DNA of 64,000 bases from JAHFPN01 sp963765745. GTDB taxonomy: Bacteria; Pseudomonadota; Alphaproteobacteria; Rhizobiales; Xanthobacteraceae. Made by a program: the position numbers and the translations under genes. The notes beneath the pieces were generated by a model that did not search any database, was not told where the DNA came from, and was given only the letters and a program-made list of their open reading frames with translations. This document shows positions 25,369 through 32,267 of this stretch, piece after piece. The stretch is taken from positions 124,001 through 188,000 of the forward strand of contig CAVXXM010000011.1 in the NCBI GenBank assembly GCA_963765745.1. Reading direction: 5' to 3'. The number at the start of each line of letters is the position of its first letter. Position 1 is the first letter of the stretch.

Positions 25369-26601
25369 TCAGAGTCCGGGGCCGGTGAAGCTCTTGGGCG
25401 ATGGGCTGATGACGCGCGCCGCGTTGCCGCGAATTTCGAACACCGCGAGCCCGCGCTCCGAAGTGCCGTCGGCCTTGAAGCGGAACACGCCGTCGATGCC
25501 GGCGAAGCCCGAAGGATTGATCAACGTCTCCGGGGAGAAGCGGGCCGGACCTTGCGTCTTGACCAGCGCGGCGATGAGCGAGACCGCGTCATAGGCAAGG
25601 CTCGCGGTGCGCACCGGATCGCGCCCGAAGCGCGCCTTGTAGCGCTGGGCAAAGGCCTGGTAGCCGGTGGCCTCCGGCGCCGCGAACCAGGCGCCGGCGA
25701 GATTGGGATTGGAGAATAGCTTGGCGTCGTCCCACAGGCCGGTGCCGATGAACTGCACGCGGCCGGGTTTGATCCCGTTTTGCGCGAGGAGCTGCAGAAT
25801 CTGCGGCGTGGTGTCGGCGGAATCGGCGATGAAAAGCGAATCGGCCCCACGCAACGCGGCGGCGACACGCTTGATCTGTTCGGTGAGCTGCGGCTTTTCT
25901 GCCGAATAACGCTCGAGCGCCACCACGCGGCCGCGCTTCTCGGCCACCGTCTCCTGGAAGCGGGCCTCGACCACGCTGCCATAGGCGTTGTCGGGCAGCA
26001 GCGCCACGAAAGAGCGCTTGTTCCTGGTGGCGGCGAAAGCGATGACGCGCTCGACGTCCGACTCCGGACTGAAGCTCAAGAGATAGATGCCCCGCCCGGC
26101 GACGCTGGCGTCGGTCGAAAACGCGATCATCGGCACGCTGCGCCCGCGCGTGACTTGACCCGCGGCCGCGACTGCGTGGCTGAACAGAGGCCCGATGATG
26201 ATCTCGGCGCCCTCGGCGAGCGCCGCCTGGGCCGCGGCCTGCGCGCTCTGGGCAGAACCGCCGTCGTCCTTGACGATGAGCTGGATTTCCGGATTGGCGA
26301 ACTCGGCAAGTGCAAGCTCGGCCGCGTTGCGCATGGATTGGGCGACGATGCCGGCGTTGCCCGGCGCGCTGAGCGGCAGAAGCAGCCCGACCCGGACGCC
26401 GCCGATGCCGATCGTGGCTGGTGCCGGCGCGTCTGCCGCCGGCGCGCCGAAGGGCGAGCCGCCGCTGCTGAAAGGATTGAATTCGGGTAGCGAACCCGAG
26501 CAGCCGCCGGCTGCGAGCGTAAGCGCGGCTGCCGCGCCGGCAATCCACCGCACGAATGCACCCCCGCTTGAGCGGCTATCTTGGCGCATTCGCATGCGCA
26601 T
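25369..26601 (-). CDS. LpoA/YraM-like lipoprotein, periplasmic binding protein fold
   Basis: About 410-residue lipoprotein. A lipobox LTLAAGGC sits near residue 34, after a charged n-region and a hydrophobic stretch, followed by a Ser/Gly/Pro-rich linker. The mature part is a type I periplasmic binding fold (VGLLLPLSAPGNAGIVAQSMRNAAELAL, IIIGPLFSHAVAAAG, VPMIAFSTDASVAGRG, GTGLWDDAKLFSNPNLAG as landmarks). This is the penicillin-binding protein activator family of LpoA; context supports it, since lpoA(yraM)-rsmI-yraN is the classical neighbourhood, though here the lipoprotein gene is divergent from rsmI. Several close ATGs (26601, 26595, 26589) make the exact start uncertain. A branched-chain amino acid binding role is less likely. 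Confidence 0.8.
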   Translation of the reverse strand: MRMRMRQDSRSSGGAFVRWIAGAAAALTLAAGGCSGSLPEFNPFSSGGSPFGAPAADAPAPATIGIGGVRVGLLLPLSAPGNAGIVAQSMRNAAELALAEFANPEIQLIVKDDGGSAQSAQAAAQAALAEGAEIIIGPLFSHAVAAAGQVTRGRSVPMIAFSTDASVAGRGIYLLSFSPESDVERVIAFAATRNKRSFVALLPDNAYGSVVEARFQETVAEKRGRVVALERYSAEKPQLTEQIKRVAAALRGADSLFIADSADTTPQILQLLAQNGIKPGRVQFIGTGLWDDAKLFSNPNLAGAWFAAPEATGYQAFAQRYKARFGRDPVRTASLAYDAVSLIAALVKTQGPARFSPETLINPSGFAGIDGVFRFKADGTSERGLAVFEIRGNAARVISPSPKSFTGPGL

Positions 26602-26701
26602 TGCTTGTTGGTTCTCCGCGCGAGAGGCCCCGGCGGCCGCAATTTGGGGCAGAGCCATGCCCGTGTCAAAGAAGCGTCACAAGAGCTGTCGCGGGCGCTT
26701 C

Positions 26702-27655
26702 ATGACGGGTAAAATTGGAAAAATTCAGCCCGGCAATCCGCCCATGCCCGCAGACGAACACGCCAAGATTCGAGGCGCCGGCGCGCCCCGCCCGGTCCCG
26801 GCCGAGCCGGGGCGGCTTGCGCCGGGACTCTATGTGGTGGCGACGCCGATCGGGAATTTGTCCGACATTACGTTGCGCGCGCTCGACACGCTTGCGGCCG
26901 CCGATCTCGTGCTGTGCGAGGACACGCGCGTGACGCGCAAGCTCTTCGAGCGCTACTCGATCAAGGCGTCGCTCTTGGCCTATCACGATCACAACGCGGA
27001 CACGGTGCGGCCTCGGGTGCTTGCGAAACTCGCCGAAGGCGCGGCGGTCGCGCTGGTGTCGGACGCGGGCACTCCGCTGGTTTCCGATCCGGGATACAAA
27101 CTCGTGGCCGCGGCACTCGACGCGGGCCACCGCGTTTTTCCGGTGCCGGGCGCGTCGGCGGTGCTCGCCGCGCTGGTGGCCGCCGGGCTGCCGAGCGACC
27201 GGTTCCTGTTCGACGGATATCTGCCAGCCAAGTCCGGGCAGCGGCGCACCCGCATCGAGGAGCTCGCCGCGATCCCGGCGACCCTGATCCTCTACGAGAC
27301 CGGCCCGCGGCTGGCGGCGAGCCTCGCGGCGCTCGCGGAAATTCTCGGGCCCCGGCCGGCTTCGATCTGTCGCGAACTGACCAAGCTCTTTGAAGAGACC
27401 CGCCGCGGCACGCTCGACGAGCTCGCCGCCCATTACGCGGCGGCCGGCAGACCCAAGGGCGAGATCGTGATCGTAATCGGGCCGCCGGGGGAACGCGCCC
27501 CCGACGCCGACGATCTCGACGCGCGTCTTGAGGCCGCGCTCGCGCGCTCCTCGCTCAAGGACGCGGTCGCCAGCGTCACCGCCGAGACCGGCCTCAAGCG
27601 CAAGCAAGTCTATGCCCGCGCGCTCGCGCTCACGGGCAAGGGAGCGAAGCGATGA
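26702..27655 (+). CDS. rsmI: 16S rRNA (cytidine(1402)-2'-O)-methyltransferase
   Basis: RsmI methylates the ribose of C1402 in 16S rRNA, in the ribosomal P site. The tetrapyrrole-methylase fold is recognised by LYVVATPIGNLSDITLRAL, LVLCEDTRVTRKLF, VALVSDAGTPLVSDPGYKLV, VPGASAVLAAL and RELTKLFEETRRGTL. About 317 residues from ATG 26702; ATG 26744 would give a protein 14 residues shorter and neither has a good ribosome binding site. The end overlaps the yraN start as ATGA (27652-27655). Divergent from the LpoA-like gene, with about 100 bases between. Confidence 0.95.
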   Translation: MTGKIGKIQPGNPPMPADEHAKIRGAGAPRPVPAEPGRLAPGLYVVATPIGNLSDITLRALDTLAAADLVLCEDTRVTRKLFERYSIKASLLAYHDHNADTVRPRVLAKLAEGAAVALVSDAGTPLVSDPGYKLVAAALDAGHRVFPVPGASAVLAALVAAGLPSDRFLFDGYLPAKSGQRRTRIEELAAIPATLILYETGPRLAASLAALAEILGPRPASICRELTKLFEETRRGTLDELAAHYAAAGRPKGEIVIVIGPPGERAPDADDLDARLEAALARSSLKDAVASVTAETGLKRKQVYARALALTGKGAKR

Positions 27656-28038
27656 AAAGCGCCCGCCCCGCCCCCGATGCGCGCCGCACCAAGGCCTTCA
27701 AGCTCGGCGTATCGGCGGAAGCACGAGCGGCGCTTTATCTTGCGGCCAAGGGCTTCCGGCCGATCGCGAAGCGCTGGAAGAGTCCGGCCGGCGAGCTCGA
27801 TCTCGTGGTCAAGCGCGGGAAGCTCATCGTGTTCGTCGAGGTCAAGGCGCGGGCGCGGCTCGAGGAGGCCGCCGAAGCCGTGTTGCCGCGCCAGCAGCGG
27901 CGTATCGTTGCCGCCGCCGGGGCCTGGCTTGCGGCCCACCCCGAACATGCGGGATACGACATGCGCTTCGACGCCGTGCTGATCGCACCGGGCCGGCTGC
28001 CGCAGCACATCGTCTCGGCCTTCGAGGCGGAATTCTAG
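27652..28038 (+). CDS. yraN: YraN family (UPF0102) endonuclease-like protein
   Basis: 128-residue protein with a restriction-endonuclease-like core: GVSAEARAALYLAAKGFRPIAKRWKSPAGELDLVVKRGKLIVFVEVKARARL contains the E-x-D-L and E-V-K residues typical of the PD-(D/E)XK fold (landmarks GELDLVVKRG and VFVEVKAR). Role unknown; family members are found next to rsmI almost everywhere. Translationally coupled with rsmI and 9 bases ahead of gshB. Confidence 0.9.
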   Translation: MKSARPAPDARRTKAFKLGVSAEARAALYLAAKGFRPIAKRWKSPAGELDLVVKRGKLIVFVEVKARARLEEAAEAVLPRQQRRIVAAAGAWLAAHPEHAGYDMRFDAVLIAPGRLPQHIVSAFEAEF

Positions 28039-28047
28039 GAGAATTCT

Positions 28048-28995
28048 ATGACGCTCCGCGTCGCCGTGCTGATGGACCCGATCGAGAAGATCAAGATCGA
28101 AGGCGACTCGACGTTTGCGCTGCTCTTGGAAGCGCAGACGCGCAAGCACGCGCTCTGCTATTTCACGCCCGACCAGATGGCGATGCTGGACGGCCGCGTG
28201 TTCGCCACCGCGGCGCCGCTCAATGTGCAGGACAAGGAGGGCGATCACTTCACCCTCGGCGAGCCCAAGCGCGAAGAGCTTGCGGCCTTCGACGTGGTGC
28301 TGATGCGCCAGGACCCGCCTTTCGACCTCGCCTATATCTCGGCCACGCACCTGCTTGAGCGCATTCACCCCAAGACGCTGGTGGTCAACGATCCGGCCCA
28401 CGTGCGGAACGCGCCGGAAAAGGTGTTCGTCACGGAATTTCCGGAGCTGATGCCGCCGACGCTGCTCACGCGCAACCTCGACGAGATCAAGCGTTTCCGC
28501 ACCACACACGGCGACATCGTGATGAAGCCCTTGTACGGCAAGGGCGGCGAGGCGGTGTTTCTGCTGCGGCGCGAGGACCTCAATTTCGGCTCGCTCTACG
28601 ACCTGTTCAGCGCGACCTTCAAGGAGCCGTGGGTGGTGCAGAAATTCCTCCCCGCGGTGAAGGAGGGCGACAAGCGCATCATTCTGGTGGACGGCGAATA
28701 CGCGGGCGCGATCAACCGCGTTCCGGCGCCGGACGATCTGCGCTCCAACATGGTGCGTGGCGGCGTGCCCAAGGCCACGGAGCTGACGGCGCGCGAGAAG
28801 GAAATCTGCGCGCGCATCGGCCCCTCGCTCAAAGAGCGCGGGCTTTTGTTCGTCGGCATCGACGTGATCGATGGGTTTCTCACCGAGATCAACGTCACGT
28901 CGCCGACCGGAATCCGCGCCATCAAGAAGCTCGGCGGGCCGGACGTCGCGGCATTGATTTGGGACAAGATTGAGCAGAAGCGCGCGAAGCGCTAA
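28048..28995 (+). CDS. gshB: Glutathione synthetase
   Basis: 315-residue ATP-grasp ligase that joins gamma-glutamylcysteine to glycine. Recognised by the N-terminal VLMDPIEKIKIEGDSTFALLLEA, MRQDPPFDLAYISATHLLER, the ATP-grasp lysine region IVMKPLYGKGGEAVFLL, and the metal/ATP end FVGIDVIDGFLTEINVTSPTGIRAIKKLGG (landmark EINVTSPTG). Length and start are typical. AGGAG at 28038-28042 is the ribosome binding site. Last gene of rsmI-yraN-gshB; its stop is 3 bases from the convergent hypothetical gene. Confidence 0.97.
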   Translation: MTLRVAVLMDPIEKIKIEGDSTFALLLEAQTRKHALCYFTPDQMAMLDGRVFATAAPLNVQDKEGDHFTLGEPKREELAAFDVVLMRQDPPFDLAYISATHLLERIHPKTLVVNDPAHVRNAPEKVFVTEFPELMPPTLLTRNLDEIKRFRTTHGDIVMKPLYGKGGEAVFLLRREDLNFGSLYDLFSATFKEPWVVQKFLPAVKEGDKRIILVDGEYAGAINRVPAPDDLRSNMVRGGVPKATELTAREKEICARIGPSLKERGLLFVGIDVIDGFLTEINVTSPTGIRAIKKLGGPDVAALIWDKIEQKRAKR

Positions 28996-28998
28996 GCG

Positions 28999-29532
28999 CT
29001 ATTCCGGCGGCCGGCGGGCATCCTTGCCACAGCGGAAGCGGCGCACGAAACTGTCCGCCAGTGCTCGCGCCCGCACATTCGCGTCGGCGCGCGTGCCGTC
29101 AATGCTCGCGGCAATGCAGGAACGGCGCTTGCCCTCGAGCCGAAACAGCACGAGTTCGGGCCGGCACGGGCCGCCGATCGAGCGGCAGAGCTGGAAGCGT
29201 ACGATGGCGGCGTAAGGCTCGATCCGGCCGGCTTTACGGGGTCCGCGCCATTCGATCGTGTTCTCGACCACGGCGAAGGTGAAACGCTCGTCATAGGAGC
29301 CGTCGGTCACGCCCTCGGTGCCGAAGGCGATGGAGGTGGAATCGGGCTCGTTGATCCAAAAGACCGGAATACCGGCATAGCCGATGCAGCGCCGCTCGGT
29401 CACCGGATCGTCGTCGCGCACCAGCGCGCACTTTTCGAAATCGTGCTTGGTATAGGCGCTGTCGATCGCCTGGGCCTGCGCAGGCACCGCGGCGAGCGAC
29501 GCAAAAACTGCGAATGCGATTATCTTGTGCAT
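28999..29532 (-). CDS. Hypothetical secreted protein
   Basis: 177 residues, not recognised. The first 22 form a Sec signal peptide (MHKIIAFAVFASLAAVPAQAQA, cleavage after AQA). The mature part has about five cysteines (FEKCALV, RRCIGYAG, QLCRSIGGPC, RRSCIAAS, RFRCGKDA), so disulfides in the periplasm are probable, and an alternating beta pattern. The longer ORF upstream is ignored because the signal peptide fixes the start. It is divergent from the amidase-like secreted protein with about 4 bases between the chosen starts, so the two may share a control region within their 5' ends. Confidence 0.68.
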   Translation of the reverse strand: MHKIIAFAVFASLAAVPAQAQAIDSAYTKHDFEKCALVRDDDPVTERRCIGYAGIPVFWINEPDSTSIAFGTEGVTDGSYDERFTFAVVENTIEWRGPRKAGRIEPYAAIVRFQLCRSIGGPCRPELVLFRLEGKRRSCIAASIDGTRADANVRARALADSFVRRFRCGKDARRPPE

Positions 29533-29536
29533 GGCT

Positions 29537-30517
29537 ATGACTGCATGGATTTCAGACGATAGACTGTCGCGCGTGTCAGCCAAATTCAATCCCGCCAGAT
29601 TCATGTTCTCATGCGCCATTGCGCTGGCAATCTCGGGCGCAGCGATGCCCGATGCCTGGGCCGCGGGCATCTGCCGCTTTCCCAAACAGCCCCCGGTGAT
29701 TCTGAAGAACATGGGACCGTGCAATTTCGACCCGGCGGAGCTGCGCTTCGCGGGCGATGCCGAGCAACAAGCGCGCTGCCTGCTCTCGCCGGTGTACAAG
29801 ATCGGCCATCTCGGGCCGCCGCTCGAGAGCCTTCCGCCGGTCTTCAAAGATCGCGTCGGGCGCGGGTCGGGCCTGCCCACGCGCGAGGCGTTGCTCGCGC
29901 TCTTGCGCGAGGAAAACCTCGACAACCAATTCGGCGGAGAGCTTTTGCTGCCGGTGGCGCGCGCGCGCGACAACGATCCGCTGGCGCCCTTGGCGCGCTA
30001 CATGGTGATCCACGACACCAGCTCGCCGAACCTGCGCGGCCGGCCCTGGCCCAAGGACATCGACGAGGCGCGCTCGATCAACCAGCTCGCGCGCTATAGC
30101 TGCTCGAACAAGATCGAGCGGGCGCACGTCTTCATCAATCGCACCGGCGCGATGCTGCTGCCGCACGACTTCGCGGTGCCCTGGCGCGCGACGAAATTCG
30201 AGATGGCGGTACAGTTCGGCGCCGCGCTGAAGGGTCTGTTCCTGCATGTCGAGCTCATCCAGCCGCGGCGGCATGAACCGCGGCGGGGAAGGAACAACGA
30301 TTTCCAGGCGCCACGGCCCGGCTTCACGCCGGCGCAATACGACCGGCTTGCGCTGGTCTATGTGATCGCCAGCGTGCGGGCGAGCGCATGGCTGATCCCG
30401 GCGTTTCATGCGGTGATCGACGAAGGCATCCGCAACAAGCACGACGACCCGCAGAATTTCGAACTCGAAACCTTCGCCGGCAGCTTGGAGCGGCTTATCC
30501 AGCGCTTAAAGCCATGA
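29537..30517 (+). CDS. Secreted N-acetylmuramoyl-L-alanine amidase-like protein
   Basis: About 326 residues. After an N-terminal stretch with a hydrophobic core and AWA cleavage site (FMFSCAIALAISGAAMPDAWA) comes a Cys-containing segment (ICRFPKQPP, GPCNFDPAEL), then an amidase_2/PGRP-like pattern: YMVIHDTSSPNLRG (first zinc His), RAHVFINRTGAMLLPHD, LFLHVELIQPRR, and PAFHAVIDEGIRNKHDDPQNF (candidate second His and last Asp/His ligands). This suggests a zinc amidase cutting cell wall peptides, but the match is by pattern only. The start is uncertain: ATG at 29525, 29537 or 29603. Divergent from the secreted hypothetical gene; comM follows after 78 bases. Confidence 0.6.
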   Translation: MTAWISDDRLSRVSAKFNPARFMFSCAIALAISGAAMPDAWAAGICRFPKQPPVILKNMGPCNFDPAELRFAGDAEQQARCLLSPVYKIGHLGPPLESLPPVFKDRVGRGSGLPTREALLALLREENLDNQFGGELLLPVARARDNDPLAPLARYMVIHDTSSPNLRGRPWPKDIDEARSINQLARYSCSNKIERAHVFINRTGAMLLPHDFAVPWRATKFEMAVQFGAALKGLFLHVELIQPRRHEPRRGRNNDFQAPRPGFTPAQYDRLALVYVIASVRASAWLIPAFHAVIDEGIRNKHDDPQNFELETFAGSLERLIQRLKP

Positions 30518-30595
30518 TATTGCTTGATATTACTGTTCACTGAATGTTCTTGCCGCCCTACAACCACGCGGCTAATCTGAGCGTGGAGGGGTTGC

Positions 30596-32134
30596 ATGGT
30601 CCAGCACGTCGCGACGGTGGCCTTCGAAGGCGTCGAGGCGCGGCCCGTGGACGTGCAGGTGCAGATCGCGCCGGGACTGCCCGCTTTCAATCTCGTAGGG
30701 CTCGGCGATAAGGCGGTCTCCGAAGCGCGCGACCGCGTGCGGGCGGCGCTCATCGCCTCGGGCTTGGCGCTTCCAGCCAAACGCATCACCATCAATCTGG
30801 CGCCCGCCGATCTGCCCAAAGAGGGAAGCCATTACGATCTCCCGATCGCGCTCGGACTGATGGCCGCGATCGGCGCGATCCCATCGGACGCCTTGAGCGG
30901 CTACACGGTGATCGGCGAGCTCGGACTCGACGGCTCGCTGGCGCCGGTCGCCGGCGCACTGCCGGCCGCGGTCGCCGCCAATGCGCTCAATCATGGTCTT
31001 ATTTGTCCCGCGTCCTGCGGACCGGAAGCGGCCTGGGCCAGCCCAGAGATGGAGATTCTCGCGCCGTCCACGCTCTTGCAGCTCGTAAACCACATACGTG
31101 GCACGCAAGTGCTGGCGCGGCCGACGCCCAAGATCCGCGAGCAGGTCGAGGATGCGCTGGACCTCTCCGAAATCAAGGGCCAGGAGAGCGCCAAGCGTGC
31201 GCTCGAAATCGCCGCCGCGGGCGGGCACAATATCCTGTTTATCGGTCCGCCCGGCGCCGGCAAGTCGATGCTGGCGGCCCGGCTGCCCTCGATCCTGCCG
31301 CCGCTTTCGCCCTCCGAACTGCTCGAAGTCTCCATGATCGCCTCGGTCGCGGGCGAGATCGAGGGCGGCGAACTCACCAACCGGCGCCCGTTCCGCTCGC
31401 CGCATCATTCGGCGAGCATGGCCGCCATGGTCGGCGGCGGGCTGCGCGCGCGGCCGGGCGAGGTTTCGCTCGCGCATCGGGGGGTTCTGTTCCTCGACGA
31501 ATTCCCCGAGTTCGCGCCGCAAGTGCTGGACTCGCTGCGCCAGCCGCTTGAAATCGGCGAGGTGATGATCGCGCGCGCCAACCACCGCATCACCTATCCG
31601 GCGCGCTTTCAGCTGGTGGCCGCGATGAACCCCTGCCGTTGCGGCCGCGCCTATGATCCAAGCTTCAACTGCAAGCGCGGGCCGAATGTGCGGTGCGCCG
31701 CCGAATACCAGACGCGGCTGTCGGGGCCACTTTTGGATCGCATAGACCTGCATGTGGAAGTGCCGGCGGTCACCGCCGCCGACCTGGTGTTGCCGCCGCC
31801 CTCGGAGGGCAGCCGCGAGGTCGCGGCCCGCGTCGCCGCTGCGCGCGCCATCGCGGCCGAGCGCTTGCGCGCGCTGGGCCGGCCGGAGCTGCGAACCAAC
31901 GCGGAGCTGCAGGGCTCTCTGCTGGAGGCCGCGGCGGCGCCGGAGGGCGCCGGGCTCTCGCTGCTGCGCGACGCGGCCGAGGCCATGCGGCTCTCCGCGC
32001 GGGGCTATCATCGGGTCTTGAAGGTGGCCCGCACCATCGCCGACCTCGATGGCGCCGAGCGGATCGGCCGGCCGCATCTGGCCGAGGCCTTGGCCTACCG
32101 CGCCCTCAACGACCGGATCGCGATTGCGGCCTGA
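30596..32134 (+). CDS. comM: YifB/ComM family Mg chelatase-like AAA+ ATPase
   Basis: 512-residue protein related to ComM, a hexameric helicase that promotes branch migration in natural transformation. N-terminal Lon-protease-like S5 domain (QIAPGLPAFNLVGLGDKAVSEARDRVRAA), AAA+ core with Walker A FIGPPGAGKSMLA (about residues 215-227), Walker B GVLFLDEFPEF, the RPFRSPHHSAS and AMNPCRCG motifs, and the C-terminal Mg-chelatase helical domain (LSARGYHRVLKVARTIADLDG). Start ATG follows GGAGGGG. Nothing else in the window points to a competence system; the gene is widespread in non-competent bacteria. Confidence 0.93.
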   Translation: MVQHVATVAFEGVEARPVDVQVQIAPGLPAFNLVGLGDKAVSEARDRVRAALIASGLALPAKRITINLAPADLPKEGSHYDLPIALGLMAAIGAIPSDALSGYTVIGELGLDGSLAPVAGALPAAVAANALNHGLICPASCGPEAAWASPEMEILAPSTLLQLVNHIRGTQVLARPTPKIREQVEDALDLSEIKGQESAKRALEIAAAGGHNILFIGPPGAGKSMLAARLPSILPPLSPSELLEVSMIASVAGEIEGGELTNRRPFRSPHHSASMAAMVGGGLRARPGEVSLAHRGVLFLDEFPEFAPQVLDSLRQPLEIGEVMIARANHRITYPARFQLVAAMNPCRCGRAYDPSFNCKRGPNVRCAAEYQTRLSGPLLDRIDLHVEVPAVTAADLVLPPPSEGSREVAARVAAARAIAAERLRALGRPELRTNAELQGSLLEAAAAPEGAGLSLLRDAAEAMRLSARGYHRVLKVARTIADLDGAERIGRPHLAEALAYRALNDRIAIAA

Positions 32135-32154
32135 TCGTCCGAAAGCGCCCGAAT

Positions 32155-32176
32155 TCGTAAACCAATCGTAAACCAA
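32155..32176. repeat. Perfect tandem 11-bp direct repeat upstream of the sensor kinase
   Basis: TCGTAAACCAA occurs twice head to tail (32155-32165 and 32166-32176), and a further TCGTAAA lies at 32227-32233. An 11-base period puts both copies on the same helix face, as is usual for response-regulator binding sites. It lies in the 133-base gap between comM and the hybrid kinase start. Regulatory function is inferred. Confidence 0.6.
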
Positions 32177-32267
32177 GGGGCGTGAATCCAGCGCCCGCAG
32201 CGCTTTCCAGAATATCCCTGTTAAGCTCGTAAATGGCAGGTTGCCCTCAACCAACAAGGGGGCGGCC

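Noticed and set aside
30596..32134. comM as evidence for natural competence
   Set aside because: No other competence gene is in the window and ComM-family proteins are nearly universal in alphaproteobacteria.
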